NCBI GenBank assembly: GCA_002364735.1
Contig: DEZB01000066.1
Location: forward strand, 156,480-220,479
Source of the DNA: Bacteroidales bacterium UBA3143
GTDB taxonomy: Bacteria > Bacteroidota > Bacteroidia > Bacteroidales > Dysgonomonadaceae
DNA: 64,000 nt
Direction: 5' to 3'
The notes under the pieces are model-generated. The model was not told the origin of the DNA and made no database searches. It saw only the letters and a program-made list of their open reading frames with translations. Positions within the stretch are counted from its first letter, which is position 1, and every line of letters starts with the position of its first letter. Made by a program: the position numbers and the translations under genes. Below are positions 1 to 8,397 of this stretch, one piece after another.

Positions 1-1678
1 TCTCTTTCAATACTTTCACTAAATCAGCATCTACACCCATTGTCTCAGCTGCTTCAATAGTATTTGAAAAAAGATTGCGAATTATTTGGTGATCCATTGT
101 AGGACCCATCACCAGCCCACCCAGCTCAGGACTGTTGCTTGGCCCACTTACGAGCCAATTGGGATTGTTGGGATCGGTTGTTAAATAGTCAATAAAGAAA
201 TTGGAAGCTTCTTTAAGAACTGGATATGCCCTGTCCTTTAAGTATGTTTTGTCACCATTAAATTGATAATGCCACCATAAGTGTTGACTTAACCAAGCAC
301 CGCCTGTAGGCCAAATACCATGATTCGAATTGTTGATGGGTGCAGATCCTCTCCAAATGTCTGTATTGTGGTGAGCTACCCAGCCACCTAAGTTGTAATG
401 CTCTTTAGCTACTCGCTGACCAGTCTGGGCAAGCTCTTCAACCATAGAGATGAGTGGTTCAGCACATTCAGAAAGGTTGGTTATTTCAGCTGGCCAATAG
501 TTCATTTCAGTGTTAATGTTGATTGTGTACTTACTGTCCCATGAGGGAGAAAGTTTGTCATTCCATATACCCTGCAAATTTGCAGGTTGCGAGCCTTCTC
601 TTGAAGAAGATATTAGCAGATATCTCCCATATTGGTACAAGAGTGCAACCATTGAGGGGTCTTCATCTTGATAAAAAGAATTGAGTCGTTCATTAGTAGG
701 GCGATTAGAAATCTCTGAACTTCCTAAATCTATACGAACACGTTTATAAAGATTCTGATAGTCATTGATATGCTCTGTTTTTAATTCATTATATGATTTG
801 TCTTTGAGATTCAATAAATAATTATCACACCGTTCTGATGGATTGGCGCTAATGTCAGAGTAATTCACAAAACTTGTAGCAGCTACTAATTGTAAAGTAG
901 CTTTATTGGCATTTCTCACCTGAATCATGTTCCCTGTTTGTATCAATTCACCTCCATCATTAATCACTTTTAAGCGTGCTTCAAAAGCAACTTTACTTTT
1001 TGGATAAGGGTATCCGTCCATGCCTGCTTCTTTGCTATAATCATTTGCTTTGCCTCTTAAAACAACTTCACCCTTTTCAACTGAAACACTAAAATTGGAA
1101 TGAGGAGAATCAAGACCTACATTAAAATTAAGTTTCGCTTCTTTATTCGATTCAAGCTGTATAATAATCCCTTGACTTGGATTAGTAGCAAACATTTCAC
1201 GCGTAAAATGAACTCCATCAACATCATATGAAACGGATGAAAGTGCATTCTCTAAATTGAGTTGACGTTTATAATTTGTAAAGTTTTCGTGATCGGGGAA
1301 ATCTAATAAAATATTACCAAAAGGTTGATAAGCCTGTTGACCAAATGGCTGTGACATAAACTGTTCGTTAGCCATCTTTTCAGCATCAGCTTGTTTTCCC
1401 TGCCATAATAAGTTTCTAATTTCATCTAACGATTTATAAGCACCTTCTTTGGCATAATCATGTGGTTGCCCTGTCCACAATGTCTCTTCATTAAATTGGA
1501 TTGTTTCTTCTTCAACCCCACCATAAATCATTGCTCCCATGCGTCCATTGCCAATTGGTAGCGCTTCATTCCAATCGTCAGCCGGCTGCAAATACCAAAG
1601 TTTTTGTTCTTCTGCATTAGACAAAAAAGTTGTAAGTAATACAACTACAATAAAAATTACTGATTTCAACTTATTCAT
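1..1678 (-). CDS. GH95 alpha-L-fucosidase, C-terminus cut by window edge
   Basis: The reading frame opens at an ATG at 1678 and stays open to base 1, giving about 559 residues of a protein that usually has near 800. The N-terminus is a signal peptide (MNKLKSVIFIVVVLLTTFLS), so the enzyme is exported. The opening LWYLQPADDWNEALPIGNG and the motif TININTEMNYWPAE (around residues 383-396) are typical of glycoside hydrolase family 95; the two Asn of N-x-N match the residues that activate water in that family. The SPE motif near residue 515 fits the general-acid Glu. The likely role is removal of terminal fucose from plant or host glycans in the periplasm. Family assignment is firm; linkage specificity (alpha-1,2-fucose or L-galactose) is not readable. 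Confidence 0.93.
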   Translation of the reverse strand, partial: MNKLKSVIFIVVVLLTTFLSNAEEQKLWYLQPADDWNEALPIGNGRMGAMIYGGVEEETIQFNEETLWTGQPHDYAKEGAYKSLDEIRNLLWQGKQADAEKMANEQFMSQPFGQQAYQPFGNILLDFPDHENFTNYKRQLNLENALSSVSYDVDGVHFTREMFATNPSQGIIIQLESNKEAKLNFNVGLDSPHSNFSVSVEKGEVVLRGKANDYSKEAGMDGYPYPKSKVAFEARLKVINDGGELIQTGNMIQVRNANKATLQLVAATSFVNYSDISANPSERCDNYLLNLKDKSYNELKTEHINDYQNLYKRVRIDLGSSEISNRPTNERLNSFYQDEDPSMVALLYQYGRYLLISSSREGSQPANLQGIWNDKLSPSWDSKYTININTEMNYWPAEITNLSECAEPLISMVEELAQTGQRVAKEHYNLGGWVAHHNTDIWRGSAPINNSNHGIWPTGGAWLSQHLWWHYQFNGDKTYLKDRAYPVLKEASNFFIDYLTTDPNNPNWLVSGPSNSPELGGLVMGPTMDHQIIRNLFSNTIEAAETMGVDADLVKVLKE

Positions 1679-1920
1679 TATTCAATGTGTGTTAAAGGTT
1701 TTTGCCCTATAGTGAAATAGAGAGTTATTTGCATTTGACTCTGGTGTTTATATATGTTGTGCAATTTAAAAAGAAACTACCCAATTACCAAATATAGCGT
1801 CCATTCTGAAAAGAGATAACATTATAACATCACTCTTTTTTCTCTTTCAACTTTAAGAAAAACCTATGATGCAAAAGCGCATTTTCTTTTACTTTTTATA
1901 AAATCAATAATGGAACACAA

Positions 1921-2303
1921 TTTGCTCCGTTTCGTTAAGCTTCCTTAATGAACAGGCATCACTTTGCTCAATTCACATGTGGAAATTGGATCACACGGTC
2001 ATCAGTTGCTCTATTTCCACGGAAAAAAGTTGTTATGAAGGCAATTCAGAGATGTAATCTTATGCAATTATCTAAGACAGGTACTGAAATCATACTAAAA
2101 CAGATAATAAAACAATAGCAATGTTTATGCTTGTTAAAGAGCAACGTGCTAAATGGTCAATTAACCACATTTAATGGATTTATTTCGAAGAAATTTGAAT
2201 AAAACGCTTCACGTTATTCAAGTTTTCTAAAGTAATTAGAACAACACGTGACCTGTTATTCAAAAAAACGAATGGAAATTAGAACAACAGGTCACCAGTT
2301 ATC
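1921..2303. repeat. Degenerate 42-bp periodic tract in a 1-kb intergenic region
   Basis: The gap 1679-2704 between the divergent GH95 and BlaI genes holds no gene. Two short series of repeats with a 42-43 bp period are visible. TTTGCTC recurs at 1921 and 1963, with gTTGCTC at 2005, and ends of the units also resemble each other (GGCATCA and GGTCATCA). In the second series AATTTGAA at 2192, AATTAGAACAACA at 2234 and again at 2277 are spaced 42 and 43 bases; the last two copies match over about 26 bases with four changes. Between the two series the period is not clear. Function is unknown. Confidence 0.5.
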
Positions 2304-2624
2304 ATGTTTGCAAAAAAGAAAAGCAAAGACACAATTGATTTCAAATATTTGCATATTAGGTAATTAAGCAAACAAAAGATGATTGCTTTTAAAGAATTAT
2401 TGATACTTAATAGTGCTTAAAGTACAAGAAGCGAGAATTAGAAAAGCAAAACAGTGCTTTAAAACAGATACGAGAGATAGATTTATAGGAAAAAATAGGA
2501 GTTGCATATATTAAGAATGGCGTTAAAATATGCATAATAGAGGATGCTTGATAAATAAGAAATGAGGATTAAAGTTGATTTACTCACATAAAAGAGAGCT
2601 TACAATTATTTAACTATAAAATAG

Positions 2625-2658
2625 TACGAAACAATTTGCATGTTACGAATATTTCGTA
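2625..2658. promoter_or_regulatory. BlaI-type operator overlapping the promoter
   Basis: TACGAATATTTCGTA at 2644-2658 is a palindrome with 6-bp arms (TACGAA/TTCGTA) and a 3-base centre. An extra TACGAA half-site lies at 2625-2630. The palindrome sits between the -33 and -7 boxes of the promoter of a BlaI-family repressor gene, as expected for autorepression. That this is the BlaI site is inferred from position. Confidence 0.65.
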
Positions 2659-2664
2659 GCTTTG
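2635..2664 (+). promoter_or_regulatory. Bacteroidetes-type promoter of the blaI-M56 operon
   Basis: TTTG at 2635-2638, an 18-base spacer and TAGCTTTG at 2657-2664 match the Bacteroidetes -33/-7 consensus (TTTG, about 19 bases, TAnnTTTG). The blaI ATG lies 40 bases further on. The operator palindrome fills the spacer. Confidence 0.75.
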
Positions 2665-2704
2665 CTATATCAAAATAAGAATAAACCTAAATAGAGATAT
2701 AACA

Positions 2705-3067
2705 ATGGAACAATTAACCCCTCAAGAAGAATCAGTTATGCAACACATTTGGGAAATTGGTAAGTGTGCAATAAAAGATGTAGTGGACAAAATGAAAGAC
2801 CCAAAACCACCGTACACTACGGTAGCGTCCATATTTAGGAACTTAGAAAACAAGGAATATCTCTCCATGCGAAGATATGGCAATGTGAAAGTATATACAC
2901 CAAAAATAACAGAAGCTGCATATAAGCGTCACTTCCTATCCGATGTAGTAAAAAGCTATTTCGATGATTCTTACAAAGAATTGGTTTCGTTTTTTGTGAA
3001 AGATCAAAAGATAACCACAGAGGAGTTGACAGAAATAATCGAGCTCATTGAAAAAAACAGAAAATAA
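2705..3067 (+). CDS. BlaI/MecI-family transcriptional repressor
   Basis: This 120-residue protein starts MEQLTPQEESVMQHIWEIG and contains DPKPPYTTVASIFRNLENK, the winged-helix recognition region of the BlaI/MecI (penicillinase repressor) family; length is normal. Such repressors bind palindromic operators as dimers and are cleaved or released when the partner M56 membrane protease senses a signal. The M56 gene follows 46 bases downstream in the same operon, and a palindromic operator lies in its own promoter. The regulated set here is probably the envelope thioredoxin proteins downstream, not a beta-lactamase, since none is adjacent. Confidence 0.93.
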   Translation: MEQLTPQEESVMQHIWEIGKCAIKDVVDKMKDPKPPYTTVASIFRNLENKEYLSMRRYGNVKVYTPKITEAAYKRHFLSDVVKSYFDDSYKELVSFFVKDQKITTEELTEIIELIEKNRK

Positions 3068-3113
3068 AAGAAAATAAGAACTGGATGTAAAATCCAACAT
3101 AAACAATATTACA

Positions 3114-5759
3114 ATGGAAACACTTATTCTTTATATCGTTAAGGTGAATCTATCGCTTGCTGTCTTCTATCTGCTTTATGTGCTCCTCTTTCGTAAAGAC
3201 ACATTCATTAAGCTGAGACGATACTATTTCCTTTCGGCAATTATTTTCTCACTCTCCTACCCTCTTTTCACAGTGAGTGCATTGGGCAGTTTAATAGACT
3301 TTAGTGTTCCACCCTCACAACAAGAAACGAGCGTGTTCATTGGAGAGCTATCAATGGAAAGCATGCTTGTAGAAGATTCAGTACAAACGACTCCATCCAT
3401 TACTTTGATAGAAGCTATGGGAGCGATAATGTTGACAGGCATTCTGTTTTTTATCTTCCGCATTTTGTGGCAATTGCTTTCTATTATTCGCATCAAGTGG
3501 CGCAGCGAAAAGAAACAACGCTATGGATATACTGTCTATCACCTGCAAGATGAAATTACTCCATTTTCATTCTTCAATTGGATTTTTGTTCACCTTGAAA
3601 CTCATACAGAGGAAGAGTTGAAACAAATTCTGCTACACGAACAAACCCATGTGAGTCAATGTCACTCGTTAGATGTAATACTGGCAGAGATGCTATGTAT
3701 TGCTTTTTGGTACAACCCCATTGTGTGGTTTATGAAACGAGATATAGCCATCAACTTAGAATACTTGGCAGACAATGCCGTATTGCAAAAAGGCGTTGAC
3801 ACACACAAATACCAGTGCAACCTATTACAAATGAATTATCCTGAAACTGCAGTTCAGCTAATCAATAACTTTAATGTATCACAACTCAAACAACGAATTA
3901 TTATGATGAACAGTAAGAAATCGCCATTGCGAAAGCTGGCAAAGTATCTGATTGTATTGCCATTGGCACTGTTGTTGATAACAGCAAACAGTGTGTATGT
4001 ACTACAGAATGAACCTGAAAAAGAAATAAAGCCTCCGCAAGAACAGGATCCACTAATGAATGAAAGTAAGAGTAATGATGAAGTGGCAACTCCTAATTAT
4101 CAATACATAAAGAAGATGTTGACTTTTATAGAGTCAGAAATGAAATACCCGAAAATTGCAAAAGAAAATGGAATACAAGGTCGTGTATTAGCAAGTTTTA
4201 CAATTGAAAAAGATGGCTCTGTTACTAATCCGAAAATTAAAGAAGGCGTTGATCCATCTTTAGACAAAGAAGCCATTCGAATTATCAATGCAATGCCTAA
4301 ATGGATACCCTTCATGCAAGATGGTGAACCAGCAAGATCAGAATACACCCTTCCATTTATATTTGATCTTGAAGGGAAAGATAAGTCTGGTGATTATTCA
4401 GTTATAGGATTTAAGACATTGGATAATGAAGGAAAGAAAGAAGTCATAGTGCGTGATTACGATTCTATGAATAAAGCATCGCGAGAAACATTACTAAGAA
4501 AATTAGCAAACGACGATCCTCTTTACATTGTTGATGATGTAAAGATGACAAAAGGATTCAGATTAAACTCAATTATACCAACAAATATAGCGTCTATCTC
4601 TGTTTTAAAAGATAAAGCAGCTTTAGAAAAATATGGAGAGAAAGGAAAAAATGGAGTTATATTGATAACATTAAAGGACAGATCTAAAAACTCTGAGAAT
4701 AACAAGAGTAGTGAAGTAATGGCTCTGGGTTCGGGTTCTATGAATGATTTATCTCATCAAGCCTTTGCAGATAAATTTGGAGAAGGCAATCCTCTCATCA
4801 TTGTTGACGATGTGAAAATGAAAAAAGGATTTGATATGAATAGTATCAAACCCGAGGATATTGAATCTGTTTCTGTTCTGAAAGATGCCTCAGCAAAAGC
4901 AAGCTATGGAAAAGAAGGTAAAGATGGAGTAATTGTGATTGTTACCAAACCATCCAATAAAGGGAGGTTACATGTAAATAACGTTGTAGATGGATATGCC
5001 AATAAAGAGGCAGATGATGTATTTATGGTAGTAGAAGTTCAACCTGAATTTCCAGGAGGAATGGAAGCACTAATGAAATATTTAGGTGATAATATAAAGT
5101 ATCCTGCTGAAGCTCATAAAAATGGAATAGAAGGACGCGTAATCGCTAACTTTATAGTGAACAAAGATGGTAGTATTTCTGATGTGAATGTAGTTCAAGG
5201 AGTAGACCCTTTATTGGATGCTGAAGCTGTGAGGGTGCTCTCATTAATGCCCCTTTGGAAACCTGGTAAACAAAGAGGAGAAACAGTAAAAGTAAGGTTT
5301 ACGATACCTGTGGTGTTTAGATTGAAGAAAGATGAAACAGTTGATGATAAAACCATGAAAAAATTGAAAGAGAAAGGACCAGTATCTGTGGTAGATGTCA
5401 AAGATGATGCTTCTGATAAAGCTTTTTATGAGTTCATCGGTAAAACTATAAAATACCCTGTCATAGCACAGGAAAATGGAATTATGGGTGTTGTTAGGGC
5501 TGTCTATGATGTAAATGAGAAAGGTGAAGTTTCAAATGTACGTATAACTAAAAGTGTTGACCCATCTTTAAGTGCAGAGTTAGTAAGGTTAACGAAACTT
5601 ATACCCAATGATATTGCATTGATGAGATCAGGAGGTAAAGCAGCTTCAAATGTTGAAATATCGGCCCTTTTCAGATTACAAAATGGAAATACACCTCCCT
5701 CTGAACGTGTAGAGAGTGATGTAGTGGTAGTGGGTTATGGAAAACCTGTACGTGATTAA
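3114..5759 (+). CDS. M56 (BlaR1-like) sensor protease with three TonB-C domains and two plug-like modules
   Basis: The 881-residue protein begins with an M56 membrane part: transmembrane segments near residues 5-25, 35-57 and 98-120, the zinc motif HEQTH (175-179) with a third ligand in LEYLAD (E216), and a last transmembrane helix near 275-295. The periplasmic part is modular. TonB C-terminal-like domains cover about 328-419, 644-737 and 763-860. Between the first and second are two repeats resembling the SusC plug (PLYIVDDVK to GVILITLK, 469-521; PLIIVDDVK to GVIVIVTK, 560-612). The tail carries VVVVGYG, another plug signature. In the family the protease inactivates BlaI after sensing an envelope signal. 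The TonB and plug modules suggest sensing of TonB-dependent transport; this is inference. Confidence 0.9.
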   Translation: METLILYIVKVNLSLAVFYLLYVLLFRKDTFIKLRRYYFLSAIIFSLSYPLFTVSALGSLIDFSVPPSQQETSVFIGELSMESMLVEDSVQTTPSITLIEAMGAIMLTGILFFIFRILWQLLSIIRIKWRSEKKQRYGYTVYHLQDEITPFSFFNWIFVHLETHTEEELKQILLHEQTHVSQCHSLDVILAEMLCIAFWYNPIVWFMKRDIAINLEYLADNAVLQKGVDTHKYQCNLLQMNYPETAVQLINNFNVSQLKQRIIMMNSKKSPLRKLAKYLIVLPLALLLITANSVYVLQNEPEKEIKPPQEQDPLMNESKSNDEVATPNYQYIKKMLTFIESEMKYPKIAKENGIQGRVLASFTIEKDGSVTNPKIKEGVDPSLDKEAIRIINAMPKWIPFMQDGEPARSEYTLPFIFDLEGKDKSGDYSVIGFKTLDNEGKKEVIVRDYDSMNKASRETLLRKLANDDPLYIVDDVKMTKGFRLNSIIPTNIASISVLKDKAALEKYGEKGKNGVILITLKDRSKNSENNKSSEVMALGSGSMNDLSHQAFADKFGEGNPLIIVDDVKMKKGFDMNSIKPEDIESVSVLKDASAKASYGKEGKDGVIVIVTKPSNKGRLHVNNVVDGYANKEADDVFMVVEVQPEFPGGMEALMKYLGDNIKYPAEAHKNGIEGRVIANFIVNKDGSISDVNVVQGVDPLLDAEAVRVLSLMPLWKPGKQRGETVKVRFTIPVVFRLKKDETVDDKTMKKLKEKGPVSVVDVKDDASDKAFYEFIGKTIKYPVIAQENGIMGVVRAVYDVNEKGEVSNVRITKSVDPSLSAELVRLTKLIPNDIALMRSGGKAASNVEISALFRLQNGNTPPSERVESDVVVVGYGKPVRD

Positions 5760-5814
5760 ATAAATACATATAGCAGATGAAAACTATAAATACAGTCAAA
5801 AAAAACTCGAAATT

Positions 5815-7014
5815 ATGAGAAAAACTATTTTCACGCTACTGGTATGTTTCATTACATTCAGTGGAAATGCTACACCGTTCAAGATTGAAGGAAAAATTGA
5901 AGGTTTAATGCCTGGCGACACCCTCTTTTTTGAACGAATTACCTTTCCTGACTTTAAACGATATTTCGCATTTAATGTAATTGTTGAAAAACAGGATGAG
6001 TTTACATACAATGGTTCTCACGAGCATATCGACTATTATAGTATGACATACAAACCAATTTCGGGAGAAGTAATTGGCAGCGATAGAATGGCAATGTCTA
6101 TGCTCATAGAAAACGGCACTACACGCTTAATTGGCACAACAGCACAAATCTATTATTCTCGATTGGAAGGTGGTCTCTATAAGAATGAGCTATTGCAAGA
6201 GTCAATGCATCTTGAAGATTCACTTGGAAAGGAAAGAGGTAATTTTGGTCGGCTGATTGAAGAGGCATATACATTAAAAGACACAGTAAAAGCAAAGGAA
6301 TACACTGATATGTTTAACTCTTTTCATTTTAACCATAAAGAAGAGTTTCAAAAGTTATCCTCGTTGTGGAAGGAGTTTTACAATAAACTTCCATCTTCTG
6401 AACACACTATCATTGATGCGCTTCAGAGGGTTAATTCTGCACCTTTCGAAACCACAAAGGAGAAGTATGAAAAGATGAATGAAGAAGCAAGAAACAGCCA
6501 TTTCGGCAAAACGCTAAAACAAGAATTGGATAAAATAGCTGCTTTGCAACCTGGCGAAAAAGCACCAGACTTTCATTTGATTGGACTGAATGGAGAAGAG
6601 ATAACTTTAAAGGAGTGTGCTGGATCGTATGTATTGATTTATCATTGGGGATTGTGCCCCGGTTCTCTAATGATTGACAGTAAAGTGATTGAACTGCATA
6701 ATAAATATAAAGATGACTTGATAGTTGTTGGAGTAACCGACAGAATAGCGTCTATAAAAAGCATGTATGAAAAAACTCCACCTGGGAGTAAACTTATGAA
6801 CATAGAGTTGAAGCCAGTTTTAGAAAACATGCTTGCTCACCCTTGGTTTGATGCAGAAAAGATAGATGGTAATGAAAAAATAGAAAAAGACTACGCCTTT
6901 GCTGGATTGCCTTTCTTTGTGCTAATTTCACCCGATGGTAAGATACTTGTTAGGGATTTTACTAAAGCTTTTTATGAGGCAAAAGAAAAATTGGATGCGG
7001 AGTTTGGCAATTAA
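5815..7014 (+). CDS. Exported TlpA/DUF4369-like thioredoxin-fold protein with degenerate active site
   Basis: A 399-residue protein with an N-terminal signal peptide (MRKTIFTLLVCFITFSGNA). The N-terminal half looks like the DUF4369 beta-rich domain often found with TlpA proteins. From about residue 250 (GEKAPDFHLIGLNGEEITL) it has an AhpC/TSA-TlpA thioredoxin fold. The usual CxxC is replaced by CPGS (C281-S284), so it has one Cys and cannot be a classical dithiol oxidoreductase; a peroxidase-like or binding role is possible. It is the third gene of the BlaI-M56 operon and the first of three thioredoxin-fold proteins in a row. Confidence 0.82.
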   Translation: MRKTIFTLLVCFITFSGNATPFKIEGKIEGLMPGDTLFFERITFPDFKRYFAFNVIVEKQDEFTYNGSHEHIDYYSMTYKPISGEVIGSDRMAMSMLIENGTTRLIGTTAQIYYSRLEGGLYKNELLQESMHLEDSLGKERGNFGRLIEEAYTLKDTVKAKEYTDMFNSFHFNHKEEFQKLSSLWKEFYNKLPSSEHTIIDALQRVNSAPFETTKEKYEKMNEEARNSHFGKTLKQELDKIAALQPGEKAPDFHLIGLNGEEITLKECAGSYVLIYHWGLCPGSLMIDSKVIELHNKYKDDLIVVGVTDRIASIKSMYEKTPPGSKLMNIELKPVLENMLAHPWFDAEKIDGNEKIEKDYAFAGLPFFVLISPDGKILVRDFTKAFYEAKEKLDAEFGN

Positions 7015-7065
7015 GACTGAGTACAACATTGATTATATTAAAACACAATAACAGAACAACCAAAA

Positions 7066-8334
7066 ATGAAAATAAAAATCTCTCTTCTGATAGTCTGCAT
7101 TGGACTGATGGTCTCAGCTTGTACGCAAAAAGAAAAGACCTGTGTTATTATTGGAAAAGTTAATAATCGACCTCAAAGTAGTGAACTTAGACTTACAAAA
7201 CACTTTGTTGATTTTCGCTCAAAATCTACTGTACGTATACCCATAGAAGATGGAGCTTTTAAGCATCAGTTTAACTTTAAGGATATTGAAGCATATACAC
7301 TCGTATTTGAAGATGAGATGATGCAGGGGAGTATGCGTCCGATTGTCTTTTTCACGTCTAACGATACCATTAAGATGGAACTATTTCCAATGGATGAACA
7401 TCAGAAAAATGTTATAACAGGGAGTGAAATAAATAAGAAGTTCATTGAATATCAAAAAAAGACAATGGATGAAGTAATGATAGAACTTGACCCTATCTTT
7501 GATAGCATAAGCCTTTTGCAAGAAACAGACAATTATCATAGTCAATTGATGAAAGATTTGTTTGAAAAACTGGAGAATACTGAAAAGCAGGAGGACAAAT
7601 TTAAAATGTACACTCAGATAAATAAAATGTACGAGTCGGGGGAAGGATTAACCCTAACTGCAAAAAAACTAAATACTAAAAGTGATTCAGTAGGTAAGGT
7701 TTTTCATGAGAAGGAGCTTGAATATCTAAAAAGAAACATCTCGATACCCTCTTATTTTATCTTGACTAAGAATATTTTAAAAGTAGAAAGTTTTCCTGAA
7801 ATATATAACCTTGATGCACTTACTCAATTACAGAAAAAATATGCTGCTAAATATAAAAGTCATCCATACACACAATATAGCAGCGAAGTTCTATGGCGCC
7901 TTTCTAATAAAAAACCAGGTGGAGATTATTTTGATTTTACTTTACCTGATTTAGAAGGAAAGGAGTATTCACTATCAAATGAAATTAAGGGTAAATATGC
8001 TTTGATTAACATTTGGGCACCGTGGTGCGGGCCATGTATTGCCCTGAGTCGCGATATAAAACCAATATTTGAAGATTTCAAAAACAGAGGTTTTACTGTT
8101 ATTGGAGTGGTATCAAAGTATGAGACATTAGAAAGTGTGGAAAATCTATTAGAAAAAGATAACTATCCATGGATAACCCTGATTGACAAACCAGAAATTG
8201 ATTCTCGTATTAACGAACACTATGGGATTGAAATGGCTGGTGGAGGAAGCGTATTGGTTGATAATAAGGGAAAGGTTGTTCTGATAGATCCTACCGCCGA
8301 TGAGGTTAAGCTGATATTAGAAACTAATTTATAG
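7066..8334 (+). CDS. TlpA-family thiol-disulfide oxidoreductase lipoprotein
   Basis: This 422-residue protein has a lipoprotein signal (SACTQKEK, Cys about residue 19), a DUF4369-like N-terminal half and a C-terminal thioredoxin fold beginning near residue 285. The active site WCGPC (C321, C324) is intact. TlpA proteins of this type keep periplasmic protein thiols reduced or help metal-centre and cytochrome maturation. The gene lies 51 bases after its degenerate relative and 63 bases before a second lipoprotein paralogue, so all three are probably co-expressed under BlaI control. The substrate is not evident. Confidence 0.87.
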   Translation: MKIKISLLIVCIGLMVSACTQKEKTCVIIGKVNNRPQSSELRLTKHFVDFRSKSTVRIPIEDGAFKHQFNFKDIEAYTLVFEDEMMQGSMRPIVFFTSNDTIKMELFPMDEHQKNVITGSEINKKFIEYQKKTMDEVMIELDPIFDSISLLQETDNYHSQLMKDLFEKLENTEKQEDKFKMYTQINKMYESGEGLTLTAKKLNTKSDSVGKVFHEKELEYLKRNISIPSYFILTKNILKVESFPEIYNLDALTQLQKKYAAKYKSHPYTQYSSEVLWRLSNKKPGGDYFDFTLPDLEGKEYSLSNEIKGKYALINIWAPWCGPCIALSRDIKPIFEDFKNRGFTVIGVVSKYETLESVENLLEKDNYPWITLIDKPEIDSRINEHYGIEMAGGGSVLVDNKGKVVLIDPTADEVKLILETNL

Positions 8335-8397
8335 TTTGAATAATAACAGAGAAAAGAATAGCACACATAAAAATAATAAAACTAAGAACATTGTAAC

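Noticed and set aside
2705..5759. Beta-lactam resistance operon
   Set aside because: BlaI and M56 proteins are present but no beta-lactamase or PBP2a-like gene; the serine hydrolase at 60.5 kb is distant and lacks clear class C motifs beyond SxxK.
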